Below, one piece after another: positions 13,241 through 25,364 of a stretch of DNA of 64,000 nucleotides (positions are counted from its first letter, which is position 1; each line of letters begins with the position of its first letter). The notes beneath the pieces are model-generated. The model searched no databases, was not told the DNA's origin, and was given only the letters and a program-made list of their open reading frames with translations. The stretch spans positions 56,966,720-57,030,719 of the forward strand of contig ML677334.1 of assembly GCA_007922305.1 (NCBI GenBank), written 5' to 3'. A program made the position numbers and the translations under genes. This stretch comes from Dermatemys mawii (taxonomy: Eukaryota > Chordata > Testudines > Dermatemydidae).

Positions 13241-15120
13241 ATTACTTGTTTACATGCTCTCAGATACAGACACTGAGAATATTTCTCTCTGAAAGTTGTA
13301 CCGTTTGTAGTATGATGTGTATATATAGATATAAATTTTAAAATAGATAAAGATAGAAAATAGATAATCTGTATATGGGAAACCATTGAGTAGGCTACCA
13401 AACTCTGCTACATTTGGTATCATTTCTATTTCTAGTACAAGTCTTGCACTGGAGTTTGGTTTTTTTAGGACAACTGTTACACTGTTAGAAGAGGTACCCT
13501 TTTAATTTTAATTTAATTTTAAAATGAGCAACCCCAATGCAACCCCATTCTTGAAGAGTTGGAGATAACCCAAAGTCCTGGGCAACATTCCCTCTTTCAA
13601 TAAAATATATTCTAATATCCAAGCCTGAGTGATCTATTGCTGGGCCCATATATAATGGCTGCTTCATTTGTTTGCACTGTCATTGTGCTACTTCTAACTC
13701 ATTATCCATCAAACCAATCTTAGATATCTTGATAATTAAAAGCTCCATAAAACCATATTCTTTTCAAAGGACAGTGACTGTGTGAATTATGTGCTGTGTA
13801 AGTTTTAGTTGTTCATTATAAATTAACTATTTTGATGCTGGCAATTGTTGCAGTCTTTGTAAATTAGTACAATATGAAAGTATCTCTGAAGTATTTTTGT
13901 GTCAGTTTTAGCATGTGAAAAATGCCATTCCTGGTAAATGGGACAGGATGTGGGCTATATTTCACCATAGGTACTTGAGGCAGGAAAGAATTGGTTGAAC
14001 TTTACATCATGCATCCAGCTTTTTTGTAAAATACTTTCACATTTATGATTCATTATAATTTTCTCTTTGGGGTTTAGTTTCTCTTTTACTATATCATATA
14101 CCAGCTTGATTTTTAGTGGCACAGCAAATGCTATAATCTGAGTTGGTTAATTCCAGTTTCATATGAATTCCTTAGAGCTACACAATGCACAATCATATAT
14201 ATAACATAACAAATCATGTAATCATAAACATAAAAAAAATTATTCAGTAGGTAAGCATAAATAATTTCAGCAAAATGTTCCCATAAGATCTATTACATTT
14301 GGAACATTATTGAGTTTGTAAAGGTTTTTATGCAAGTTTTTGTGACTAGTAGGCATATATATGTGAAAATATCTGAAACTATGGAGAATCAATGAAGCAT
14401 TATTTTGTATTCATCTCTGATAAATTGGAAATTTATCACCTATCACACTAGTGATATATTGTCACAGCTCTATTTGCTTCAGTAGAGTTTCTCTTCATTT
14501 ACACTATTAGAAGAGATCAGAAAATCAGCCCCTTCATTCTGTACCTTAAATATCTTACAAATAAAGATATCTTTATTCCTGTAGTTATAAAAAGCTGGGT
14601 GGCTTGATTGATGGGAATCATTGACTCTTTCCTATTGTAATTTATGTTGTTTTCATTGTAAATATTTTCTTATTCTACAGATCAATTTTCTGATAAGATT
14701 TTCCAGGGGCTGTATTTCAGTGTCTGACAGATAGTGACATTTTTCATTCAGGACTTTTTCATTCTTTTTTCTTGTGGGGATAGTAGTAAATTAACCACTG
14801 TCCAGTCAGGGAACATAATTCAAATCAGTTGCTCCTTTGACTAATTCAGTTGATCCTGCATTTGCCCAGTGCCACAGAGTTAAGATATTCCTATCTATTG
14901 TCTAATGTGTGCACAGTAACTAGTTTGAAGTCTGAGGAAAAGGGGTAATTTATCTTCATCAGACTAAGGGTACAGCTGAATATGAGAGAAAGTCTGGGAG
15001 GTTACAGGGCTGTATACTGAGTTTCTATTGTACTTGACTGGATTCAATACTAATTTTGAAAGACTAATTTTCCAGTAAAGTAAAAAATGTTTCATTTTGA
15101 AACATAAACCTAATTAAGGT
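13241..15120. other. No gene recognised; unassigned AT-rich sequence
   Basis: Only short frames. A low-complexity TTTTAATTTTAATTTAATTT run lies near 13501-13522. Confidence 0.6.
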
Positions 15121-15320
15121 CCAGATTTTCAAAAATTCAGCTCTTATTTAGGCACCTAAATGAATTGATTAGGTTTTTAAAAGCACTCATCACCCAGCAG
15201 CTCCTATTGAGAACAATAAAACTCAATGGGTATTTACTGCTTTTGAAAATCTAGCCACTTCATGTAGGTGTCCGCATGGGAATTATTAGATACCGAGTGC
15301 CTTTGAAAATCTGTCCCAAA
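15121..15320. repeat. Short MITE-like repeat fragment with internal inverted words
   Basis: Words such as CAGATTTTCAAAAATTCAGC, TTAGGCACCTAAATGAATTG and, at the other end, TGCTTTTGAAAATCTAGCCA with a later CTTTTGAAAATCTGTCCC resemble the reptile repeat whose two halves are inverted around 'lists' of GGCACCTAA. The two TTTTGAAAATCT copies are at 15241 and 15302. Diverged, and the class is uncertain. Confidence 0.35.
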
Positions 15321-15544
15321 ATGTCTCAGCTAACAAATGACAGTTGGTTTAATTAAACGAGAGATGAAACTCAAAGCCTTCAAAGTTGTGTTTTGTTTCA
15401 GCTAAGGATCTGCACAAAGTGATGTTTGTCAAAAGATTAATCCAACTGATCCTAAATTTCCTGAGCCCACAAAACTGGGCTGGAAATCTCAAGAGAATAT
15501 TTTTTTTCAAGTTGTTCAGACATTTCAGGTTCCTGTCCCAACCA

Positions 15545-15812
15545 GAACACAGGCTACATCTGTACTTGGAGCTAGGGGTCTGATTCCCAGCTTTCGCAGA
15601 CATGCTTGCACTACTTCTCGCCTTGGGAGCATGCTGAAAATAGTAAGGTAGCCAGTTGCATAGACAGCAGCAGCACCATGGGTTAGCCATGCGGAGTATA
15701 TACACATGGGTTAAGGCATATTTGTGCAGCTAGTGCATGCTGCAGCTCTCCGCTGCCCGTGCTCCCCTGGCTATGCTTCTATTTTTAATATGCTAGCTCA
15801 GGGAGAGGTAAC
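15545..15812. mobile_element. Partial fold-back MITE
   Basis: The left arm contains GAGCTAGGGGTCTGATTCCC, then CAGACATGCTTGCACTACTT and GAGCATGCTGAAAATAGTAA. The far side, after a centre near 15700, contains CTATTTTTAATATGCTAGCT, an inverted match to the left arm's GCATGCTGAAAATAG part. This palindromic layout is typical of a turtle MITE I recognise. The right arm stops about 50 bp short, so the copy is truncated. Confidence 0.5.
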
Positions 15813-18800
15813 ATGAATATGTTTGGAATATAAGAATCACACCTGCAGAAACTAATAATGGAAGGAAAATCCAGATGTTTAAGCGCCTTCAAGTTCAGTT
15901 AGAATTTGTGTTCAATGTACAAGGGTGAGGGGAAAGTATTTTTCAAACTGGTTCTTCCCAAGAGTGACTGTTCCTGTTTCCTATTCATTTAAAACATTTT
16001 GTTACTCCAGTAGTCTGTAATCAGGTGAAATAAAGTATATGTAGCATCTTCAAAAGAATGTATTAAGAAATTAAAGGTTTTTAATTTGGGAACAAGCAAC
16101 ATAAAGACCCACATGACTTATACAAGTAGTGATAGACAATACAATTATAAATATGGTGCCTCCTGAGTTATATACCATTGCTTTATTTTGAGATCTGTGC
16201 AAATACTGTAGGGTTTCAACCCCAATGTAGGCTTTCTAAATAAAAGCATTGAATTATCTTGGAAGGGTGGGGGAAAGGGGCAGACTGATCAGTTTTGATT
16301 CAATCCAAGATATTTGAAGACTCTTTTAAAAGACTCCATTTTCAAATTACGTTACTCAAATTATCAGGCTTTTGACCCAAGCTAAAGATATTAGCCCAGA
16401 TGCCTCCTTGTTCCCTTATCCAGCATGAGGAGAAAGTGATTGAGGAAGTGAGTTATACCTCTTTGAGCCTTAAGATTCATCTCTGGTAGCCCCGACTACT
16501 GACATAAGTTAACATCTCTGTGGGAGTGAATTTGCATAGGTCTATATATCAGCTTTGTCCTGTGACAGAGTATAGGGGACAATTAATTTAGGAGCAGGCT
16601 TTGTCACTTTATACTAGCCAAAAGTCCTCTTACATCAAGGAAATTCTCAGCTGGTCCATTAAGGCCATATTCTACCACTTTGCACAACCTGAGTGGCACA
16701 AAAAAGGAGGTGAGAATTGGGGTCAGTAGATGGATGCCTTTTCCCCAGCTCATGTTGGACAATTATTGTTTGTTGTTTCCATGAAATCCTTTGGTGATGT
16801 CATTATCAGACATTTATACTGTGAAACACAAGAGATGCACATGGCCCCTTACTGAGAGAATAAAGACTCAGGGCCATCTACTTGCACATCTTTTGTGTCA
16901 TTCAAGTGATGCAAAGGGAACGTAAAAAGACACAAATGCCAAGCAGAGTATTCCCCCATTAGAGACTGCTCTCGGTTGGTACATCTGAGCCAGATCTGGG
17001 AATAATATCAGGGAAGAAATTCTAGCCATAGGGGACAAAGATACTTGGGAAAAACCACCCAAGGGAACATGGTTGGAACTGGATTTAGTGAAAAGATAAT
17101 GTAAATAAGGACATAACTATGCAGACCCTAAAAGGGGAAGGCATCTGGTTTGAACTTGTTGCAGGAAAACATGGAGAGCAAGGTGAGTTTGGTGGTAGCA
17201 TTTTGGATAGACTGAAGTTAAGAAATTTGCACTGCAGTCCCTCAGCATGGAGAACAGCAATTAATGTAGCATTGTTGTGATATGTTTTATTTACTAGCAC
17301 CTTTCTTAGCATCTAATTGATATACTTTGCCAGTATTTCCTCCTTGGTGTAATGTTCTTCCAAAAGTGATTAGCAAACTGTCATTTCTCTTTGATTTCTC
17401 TGAGTAATATACCCAACTGGTCTAAAACCTGAATGATAGATGCTTTTATTTTGTTACATGTCATGTTTTTTTCATTTATGTTTATTACATACAGAAAGAG
17501 CTCTATCCTGATACCACTTAGCACACGAGTAGTCTCATTGTACTGAATAGATATTCAGTAGACAGTTCGATAGGGACTCGATGTGGATGCTGGAGGTTCG
17601 CCTTGGCAGAATTCTAAACAGCATGAGGGTCACATATCTATACTATGGATATATTTAAACTGTCACCTGGTCTTATGAGTTTCTAAATAATGGGCCAGAA
17701 CACTGCTGTAGCTGAACTGCTTATAGTACAATTGGGGAAGTGGCTTGAAGTTCATTATTGCATTCCTCTTGTCCTGCTTCTGCTTTGTGCAGAACCAGTG
17801 ACTTCACACTGGGTTACAACATGTTAAGTGCTGGTCTACTTTGCAAGAGCCCCTCATTGCTGAAACTACAGATAGGGATCAATGTGGTGTAGGGGGCTTC
17901 CTGACCTTGCCCATGGGTATTTATTTTGGGAGATCACCTCAACTAGGTCTTGTCCCTATTGCATTAGGCTCTATGCAAACATATACTCAATGAAAATCTC
18001 TGTCCTAAAAAGTTTTCAAGACATAGCAGCTGAATGAAACAAGTGTGGCTGAGTGCACTAGCAGCATGGAGGGACAGTGGCCTAAAAATTTCCACATGGG
18101 ATCTGTGTCAGCAGAACATTACTCTCTCTCCCCCCACAGTGTCAGTTTTAGTGCTAAATTACACCAGTGATGCAATGCAGCCTCATGGCATGATAGAATC
18201 TGGCCCTAAGTCTTATCTGTAAAATTCCAGTCCTTCACGTAATCGAAAAGGAAATATAAATTAGAAGGATCTTAGCCTCCACTTTAAATATGCCAAAAAG
18301 CACTTAGAACTGATCGTCATGTCTTGAGATTCATATGGAATGGTAATTAAGTATTCTTTAGACTACTACAGCTCTAGAAATGGTGGAGCAGCTTTTCTAA
18401 ATGAATGCTGCAAATCAGCTAAAACTTGTGTTGGATTGGATCAAAAAAGATGAAATCAAATAATTGCATAGGTTTAAAAGGTGATACATAATTAATCCCA
18501 CTAAAAAGTTAGCATTTATTGCTCAGTAGGATCAGAACCAGGATCACAGAAAATAACTCATGGTTTGTTTCCTTTTGTGCTGAAAAGGTAGGAAAATATA
18601 TTGCACTAATTTTTCAATATGTCTAAGAGGAAAAATGGGCACAGATGATGTAATAAGTATTTGACAAAACTGAATTAATGTATTAAATACAATTTGAGTT
18701 CTCGATGATGAACAATATAATTTCAGTGACTGTTTCCTTGTGGTATAATTAAGATGCATAGATGTCTTTTCTAATTGTATTGAGCTATCTGACTCACTAA

Positions 18801-19103
18801 AAGCTTACAAGACATGCAGCTAGGTTAATTAAATTATGCACATAGTGACAGTAGCAGCTGAGATCATGTATGGTGCTTGAGCTAAGAGTTCCCATATTTA
18901 TAAATCTGTCAGCAGGATGTTTTTAATGGAAGTCTTGCATCTCTGGTCTCCACTTACATGATCTGTCTACTGGAGAAAGCAAGCCAGGTTCACTAGTAGA
19001 CTTGAGCTGCTTTGTGCCTGTACAGGAAGATAAATTGGGCTTACTACTGTTTTGACTCCTGGAGTGGCACAAAAGCTACAATATACAGTTGAATCTGGCA
19101 TTT
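15813..19103. other. No gene recognised; unassigned sequence
   Basis: Frames under 76 codons with no recognisable domain. A short dispersed-repeat-like segment containing TAAATTACACCAGTGATGCA lies near 18150-18210. Confidence 0.6.
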
Positions 19104-19198
19104 ACTTTTATCTTAAGTGTAAGACTTATCTTACAATAAGACTTACGATAAGACTTACGATAAGACTTATCTTAAGACTTTTATCTTAAGTGTAAGAC
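19104..19198. repeat. Small tandem repeat bounded by an exact 22-bp direct repeat
   Basis: An exact 22-bp sequence beginning ACTTTTATCTTAAG occurs at 19104-19125 and again at 19177-19198. Between the two lie 12-bp units of the type CTTACGATAAGA (two exact copies) and variants such as CTTATCTTAAGA. This looks like local expansion by slippage or unequal exchange. Confidence 0.8.
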
Positions 19199-20438
19199 CC
19201 ATCGTTTTTCTCAGACTTCTCTGGGCTATGGAAAATAAAAAGGTTGAGTGAGTTGCTGTTTGATTTATTTTGAAAGCTGCACTTTTGGATTTTGATTTTT
19301 CAGAACCAAATAGTGGACTAAGCCACACAATTCCAACTAATTTTAACCCCCCCCCCCCCATTCTCAGCTTTGGAAATTGGAACCTTGAACTTCAAAAGTA
19401 ATATTTTTTTATTAAATTTTGTACCTGCATCTAAGATTCTGTAATTGAGTAAATTTTGCGCCATTATCTGCCAACCTTTCTCAACTGGAGTAGTACTTTG
19501 TTCCACAGGCAATCTCATGTCTTTCATCGGAGCTACTTGTGGAATAAGAAAGTACTCAAAGTGAGTAATGGAGACAGAATCTGGCCCTATATATATAAAA
19601 AAGCACTCTAATTTACCTATAGGAACATTAGCTATTGAATGCAAGCAACCATAAATAACATTCTCAGAACTCCATATTAAGATGTTAACATGTGGGAAAC
19701 TGATCATGGTCACTGAATGCTGATCTGTCCACCAACCACAATGTCATGGTTTATACTAGCACTTTGATCTTTTTGGTCTGGTAAGAATCAGTTGAATACC
19801 AATTTTTTCCCCCTAGAATTCCTAAGCAACAGATATGGGAAAGCAGTGTATGTGAGTGATTCAAAGCAATAATGCTAAACATGCTCGGTTCAGGGAAGTA
19901 TTAAAAAAATAACAAAAAAATGGCCATACATTATTTAAAAATCTCTACTGTGGGTTTTAATGATTATAGTTATATTTTCCAGACTGCATATGTATTGGCA
20001 AATACTGAATCAGAATCCTCACTTAAGATGCAATGAACAAAAAAACAAGTCTGTTACTCCATTAATAATGTATTAATATTTCTGTAACTTTATTTTTGCA
20101 TTTTCTCATACTGATTATGATAACGTATGTCAGAGTTTAATCTAGGTTGTTTCCCCCCCAAAAGAAAGAGGCGTCAAATAGTGAATGGTTTGGCAGTACT
20201 GTATTCTGTTTCTAAAGAACAAAAGAATAATTAATTGCAGTCATAACTATAATAGCTGAGTTCTTCAATTTAAAATTTTATTCCTCGTATTTCAGTGGGA
20301 GAGGTAGTCATTGTCCTTAGCACAACTATGTATTGTATCTAAATGCAAAAGATGGAAATGTTATTGTTATAACCATTGGTGCTATGTATAATTTCATTTG
20401 TCTTTTTAATATGATTTTGATTTAGAATATATAAAATC
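19199..20438. other. No gene recognised; unassigned sequence with a C13 run
   Basis: A run of 13 C lies at 19347-19359. The longest frame (131 codons, minus, 19318-19713) spans this homopolymer and has no recognisable domain, so I treat it as chance. Confidence 0.55.
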
Positions 20439-20439
20439 T

Positions 20440-20764
20440 TCGAATCATAAGACTGTGAGGGACCTTGAGAAGTCTTCTAGTCCAGTCCCCTGCACTTGAG
20501 ACAGGACTAAGTATTATCTTCTAGACCACCCCAATAGGTGTTTGTCTAAACTGCTCTTAAAGATTTCCAATGACAAAGATTCCATAACCTTCCTAGGCAA
20601 TTTATTCCAGTGCTTAACTACTCTGACAGGAAGTTTTTTCCTAATGTCCAATCAAAACTGCCCTTGCTGAAATTTAAGCATATAGATTCTTGTCTTATAC
20701 TCAGAGGCTCAGGAGAAAAAATATTCTCTCTCCTCTTTTTAACAGCCTTTTCCGTTTTTGAAAA
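20440..20764 (-). mobile_element. CR1 LINE 3' part, first half (split by an insertion)
   Basis: Reads as the reverse complement of a CR1 tail: GAATCATAAGACTGTGAGGG at the left, then GTCTTCTAGTCCAGTCCCCT, the CTGCTCTTAAAGATTTCCAA stretch and CAGTGCTTAACTACTCTGAC. CR1 moves by target-primed reverse transcription and is usually 5'-truncated. The sequence stops at the 8-bp duplication CTGTTATT and resumes at 21866. Confidence 0.85.
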
Positions 20765-20772
20765 CTGTTATT

Positions 20773-21857
20773 TAGGGCTGTTGATTAATTGTAGTTAACT
20801 CATGCAATTTACTCAAAAAAAACCATTTAGATTAAAAATAATAATCGTGCTAAATCACAGTTTTAATCACACTGTTAAACAATAGAATACCAATTAATAA
20901 ATTTAAAATATTTTGGATGTTTTTCTACATACTTAAATATGTTGATTTCAATTACAACAGAATACAAAGTGTACAGTGCTCATTTTATAGTAATATTTTT
21001 GATTACAAATATTTGCAAAATATTTTTGATTACAAATCAAGTATAGTAATATTTGATTACAAATATAAATGATAAAAGAAATAATATTTTTCAGTTTACT
21101 CCTGTAGTGCAATCTCTTTATCATGAACATGCAACTTGTAAATGTAGACATTTTTGTTATATAACTGCACTTAAAAAGAAAAAAATGTAAAACTTTAGAG
21201 CCTACAAGCCCACACTGAGTCCTACTTCTTGTTCAGCCAATCACTAAAAAAAACAAGTTTATTTACATTTATGGGAGATAATGCTGCCCACTTGTTATTT
21301 ACAATCGATGTCCTCTGGAATGGTGGATGAAGCATGAAGGGGCATATGAATCTTTAGCGCATCTGGCATATAAATATCTTGTGACGTTGGCTGTAACAGT
21401 GCCATGTGAATGCTTATTCTCACTTTCAGCATTAGGCAGCATTATCTCCTGCAAATGTAAACAAACTTGTTTGTCTAGGGGACTGGCTGAACAAGAAATA
21501 GGACTGAGTGGACTTGTAGACTCTAAACTCTTACACTGTTTTCTTTTGATTGCAGTTATTTTTTGTACAAGTTCCAGATTTGTAAGTTCAACATTCATGT
21601 TAAAAAGATTGTGCTACAGTACTTGTATTGACTGAATTGAAACATACTATTTCTTTTCTTTTTTACAGTGCAAGTATTTGTAATAAAAAATAAATATATA
21701 GTGAGCACTGTACGTTTTGTATTCTGTGTTGTAATTGAATCAATATATTGGAAAATATAGAAAACATCCACAAATATTTAAATAAATGGTATTCTATTAT
21801 TATTTTAACAGTGTGATTAATCACACAATTGATTTTTTTTAATGTGTGATATCCCTA
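20773..21857 (+). mobile_element. Fold-back hAT element, 1085 bp, inserted in CR1
   Basis: The element begins TAGGGCTGTTGATTAATTG and ends ATATCCCTA. It is flanked by a perfect 8-bp target duplication, CTGTTATT (20765-20772 and 21858-21865), as expected for hAT transposons. The two arms, roughly 20773-21290 and 21432-21857, are alignable inverted copies of each other over hundreds of bases, so the element can fold into a long stem. The unpaired centre (about 21325-21430, plus strand) encodes a piece like a hAT C-terminal dimerisation region (Lys-His-Glu-Gly-Ala-Tyr near its start, Val-Pro-Cys-Glu-Cys-Leu-Phe-Ser at its end). The rest of a transposase is absent, so this copy was non-autonomous. 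Confidence 0.92.
21327..21432 (+). pseudogene. hAT transposase C-terminal remnant
   Basis: About 34 codons keep the pattern of the hAT dimerisation domain: Trp/Lys-His region, Leu-Ala-x-Lys-Tyr-Leu, then Val-Pro-Cys-Glu-Cys-Leu-Phe-Ser-Leu-Ser, where active family members usually have Ser/Cys-Glu-Arg-x-Phe-Ser. The Arg of that motif is Cys here. The frame runs on to 21635 but is then antisense to the left arm, so only the first part is meaningful. Confidence 0.7.
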
Positions 21858-21865
21858 CTGTTATT

Positions 21866-22010
21866 GTGTCCCCTGTCAGTCTTTTCTTCTCCAGCCTAAA
21901 CAAACCCAATTTTTTCAATCTTCCCTCATAGGTCATGTTTTCTATCCTTTAATCATTTTGTTGTTCTTTTCTGGATTTTCTCCAATTTGTCCACACCTTT
22001 CCTGAAATAT
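21866..22010 (-). mobile_element. CR1 LINE 3' part, second half
   Basis: Continues the copy at 20440-20764 once the hAT element and one duplication are removed: GTGTCCCCTGTCAGTCTTTT, then CTTCTCCAGCCTAAACAAAC and CCAATTTGTCCACACCTTTC. It breaks off at about 22010, just before the LTR-like repeat. Confidence 0.85.
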
Positions 22011-22024
22011 ATGTAAATAACTTG

Positions 22025-23230
22025 TGTGATGTTACACCCCATATTATTTATGGAAATATGTTTATATTATGGATATGGCATATACAAGATATATTTCATG
22101 CAAAATGGCTCTTGTAAGGTATCATTGGAAAGGTTGTAATTTACTGAATTTGATTATCCAATTTGTATGCCCCTATCATTTATGGATCTGGAGTTAGTCA
22201 ATATTACAATTACAACTCTGGTGATACTTGGAGAAGCCCACCACACAATAAACAATCAGCCTTAATGGGCCATTAGGAAAAAGACTATGAATCTTCGATG
22301 ATGTGGATCCTCCATCTTCTGGGGGTTCCTTCCTGGTTTCATGGTTGCTTTGACACAGCAAGGTCAAGTGATAATGTCACCTGGTAAAAAGTGCCACCTT
22401 GGACACTGCTGGTACTTTTCCACTGGAAACAAAGATTTCCTGTCTTATGTATATTCTATTTAAGGATGGGGAGTTAGGCTAACAGGACTCTTCTCCATTG
22501 ACTTCGTGCCCCAGAAGAGAGACTGCTGAAAATACCTGAAGAGACAAAGGAACTGAGCTTTGGGAAAGGCAAGGGCTGAGTCTAGACTGAGATAGAGGAG
22601 GCTAGTCTGTAAAGAGAAATACCTAGAACTCTAAGCTACAGAAACTCTGCAACTTGCCTAAAACAACATTTAGGGTGAGAATTACTTCTTGAAACCAGTC
22701 TCTTTAAGGTCTTAAGCTTAGTATGTGTGTTTTGTTTTGTTTTATTTGCTTGGTAATCTGCTTTGTTCTGTTTTTGCTATCCCTTATAATCACCTACAGT
22801 CTGCCTTTTATAGTTAATACACTTGTTTTCATTTATTATTAAACCCAGTTTGTGCAATTTCTAACTGAGAAGGGGACAAGAAGTTGTGCATATCTTCCTC
22901 CATATTAAGGGAGGGGTGAATTTATGAGCTTACATTGTATAGATTTCTCTGCAGTGCAAGACAATATTATTTTGTGTGTACTTTCCAGAGGGGAGCTGCA
23001 CTTGAGTGCTGGGTGATTTCCTAGCTGAGCTTTCTCATAGACAGCTGTTGAAGACTCTGTTTGATTTTACAGCTGGTGCGCCCCTACCCTTGTGTGTGAG
23101 TGCTGCCAGAGGCCAGACAGCCTAAGTCAGCAAAACAGGGAGAGGGAGCCCAGACTAGTGGGGCAGGCAGGCTCAGTGAAATCCCAGTACATCAGGTGGT
23201 GTCCCAGAAATGGAGGTCCAACCCATCACA
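22025..23230 (+). mobile_element. LTR-like repeat (probable solo LTR), about 1.2 kb
   Basis: Starts TGTGATGTTACACC and ends CCATCACA, so its ends are short inverted repeats with TG...CA. Inside, ATTCTATTTAAGGATGGGGA looks like a core promoter and a TTATTATTAAACCC-type segment near 22836 could serve polyadenylation, in the order expected for an LTR. I recognise the TTTATGAGCTTACATTGTAT region as part of a repeat common in turtles. No internal coding part adjoins it and I see no matching target duplication, so the exact ends and class are tentative. Confidence 0.55.
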
Positions 23231-24632
23231 CGCTGACACCAAATTGTCCCTCAACCTACCCAGTATTAGCTGGCTAACTTCTGCTAAGTATCCTAGAAGA
23301 AGTGGGGACTAGCACATTTACTGTGAAAAAGTCCATTTTAATATATTTTGTTTTAAAATTGTGCTTTCAAGAAAAAAATATTGAGAATATGTTTATGCCT
23401 CTGGTATATCATGTCCAGGAAATACATTTTCCTTCTTTTCTTTAGACTTAATTCTTATCATGGCTGTTGTTGTTTGAGCATGTTAGCAGAAATATACTTG
23501 AAGACCCACATGAGCAGTGAGCTCAGAGCCCTCTATCTGACAGAATTCAGTGTAATATTAGGCCCCAAGTGTAAACTAGCATTTGAAATAGTAATGTCAT
23601 ACCATATATCCTAACACAAAGGAGAACCTAATGGGAGCTCACTGTGCAATCTTATAGGAGGTACTGTAACAAATTTTTGTTTTACTTTGTTCTGCTTAGC
23701 ACCTGCACTCACCCCCAACTGTTTAACTTCCTGTTTCCAAAATTATTTTATTCAACACTTGTTATAGCTTTAAAACAGAAACACTGATAAAATGAATAGG
23801 AGTTATCTAGTAAGCAGTATAGATGACTAATGGAAGGAGAAAAGTTAGCAAACAGGTCATGGAGCTTGAGTGATAGACTCAAAAATTAGTTTTCATTTTT
23901 AAAAAAATTATCAATCATCCAGGCATAAAACTGGTAATAGACCTTTTAAGTTGTTTTCTATACCTCATCAGCTGCTATAGCAAATCATCACTCATATTAT
24001 AAAGGTCCTGACAGGTTTTCAGAGTGCTTGTTACAGTATATTAAACTGGCATCTTCTGAAGCTGAAATGTAGTTTAAAGATTACAGGATTACTCTGCTTA
24101 CTAAAACTACACATAAAAGGGGTAAAAATAGGGGTTTGGTATATAGTTCTAAGTTTGACAGCTTCAAATCCAACACTGCTCACTTCATCATGTATCGTCC
24201 TTAAAAAGGGTCATTTATAATCATTCTGATTTATTATGTTCATATAAACAAGTTCTCCATTGTCATGCAAATGTATAAATTGTACTAATGCAGAATTGAA
24301 TTTATTATTGCTAATTGTACTCCTGAATACAGCTGGGAAAATAAAAGATTTTTCAGTTTGCTGGAAATTCTGGGGGGTGGGAGGGAGATTCAGGTTGAAT
24401 GAAATGTTTCATTCAGATTTTGGGCATTTGATTATTTTAAAATTAAAAGAATTTTGACCTGCAAAGTCATTTAAAACTGAAAACATGACATGAACTGTCT
24501 AATTTAGCAAATATCAAAATGAAATACCCAAAACGATTTTGTGAAATTGACAAGAATTCACATTGGTGCCACTGAATCTGCATTCTTCTCCAATATAAAG
24601 TTTCATGTGAAAAATGTCACCCAGCTCTACTC
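23231..24632. other. No gene recognised; unassigned sequence
   Basis: Short frames only. Nothing recognised. Confidence 0.55.
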
Positions 24633-24717
24633 CTGAATGTTATTACTAGTTCTGCCAATGATTCACTATGTGACTATAGTCAAGTAACTTAACCTCTTTG
24701 TATCCCAAGCCAGCATC
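24633..24717 (+). repeat. MIR-like SINE, left part
   Basis: CACTATGTGACTATAGTCAA followed by GTAACTTAACCTCTTTGTAT matches the MIR core order (TGTGACC..GGGCAAGTCACTTAACCTCT). It stops at an insertion and appears to continue at 25262. Confidence 0.6.
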
Positions 24718-25256
24718 TGCCATCTGGCCCTTTAAATAACCTTCATCCAGCTCAGCCTGGCCTGGCAGGAATCTTTCAGACAAAAATCAAAGCAAAATCT
24801 TCGTAATAAAGTCCTTTCCTCACAGACATCTCTTTGGGGTGCAGTTTTCTAATCTTCCTCCAGAACTTGAAGACAAGGTCAAAATCACCTCAATCCTTCC
24901 TTCCTAAAACAGAAGAGGTTAGCAGGCAAGAAGTTCTCCTGCTAATATTCCTTCCATTATGAGGAGAGAGGCAGATTATATGCTGCCCTCCTTCCCAAAA
25001 CGTGTCCTGGTTGGCTGAGAGAGAAAGGAGCGTAGGCCCACCCTGGACTACAGCCCCCCTCGTCTCAAACCTTTAAAGAAACAGTAGCCTGTTTCTCCTC
25101 TCCCTCGCCAAGGCACTATTACCTCAAGACTTCTTACCCTCCCAGTATCTGCCTCTGCTGTTCCCTAGGCCTCCCTTTGCCCCAGAACTCCTAAAATGGA
25201 TTATGTTACATCTCTCTCTATCTTTAAATTGGGGAAATAAACTTCTCTTTACAACA
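24718..25256 (+). mobile_element. LTR-like insertion inside the MIR
   Basis: A 539-bp segment with TG...CA ends separates the two MIR parts. It closes with GGGGAAATAAACTTCTCTTT followed by ACAACA, an arrangement seen at the poly(A)-signal end of retroviral-type LTRs, and starts with TGCCATCTGGCCCTTTAAAT. No coding region is attached. The target duplication is not evident, so the ends may be off by some bases. Confidence 0.45.
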
Positions 25257-25261
25257 TTATA

Positions 25262-25345
25262 TCAGTCTGCAAAAATGGCACAATAATACCTACTTCACAT
25301 AGAGGCTGAATTGAGGTTTGTAAAGCATAGTAAATCTCCTGATGA
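25262..25345 (+). repeat. MIR-like SINE, right part
   Basis: GCAAAAATGGCACAATAATA, then CCTACTTCACATAGAGG and GAGGTTTGTAAAGC follow the order of the MIR 3' half (AAAATGGGGATAATAATACCTACCTCA...). It is colinear with the piece ending at 24717. Confidence 0.6.
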
Positions 25346-25364
25346 AGGCACATAGGAATTGCTA

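Noticed and set aside
19318..19713. Minus-strand frame of 131 codons
   Set aside because: It crosses a C13 homopolymer, has low-complexity Gly runs from it and no recognisable domain or splice context.
21299..21598. Minus-strand frame of 99 codons
   Set aside because: Antisense to the hAT transposase remnant and produced by the palindromic arms.
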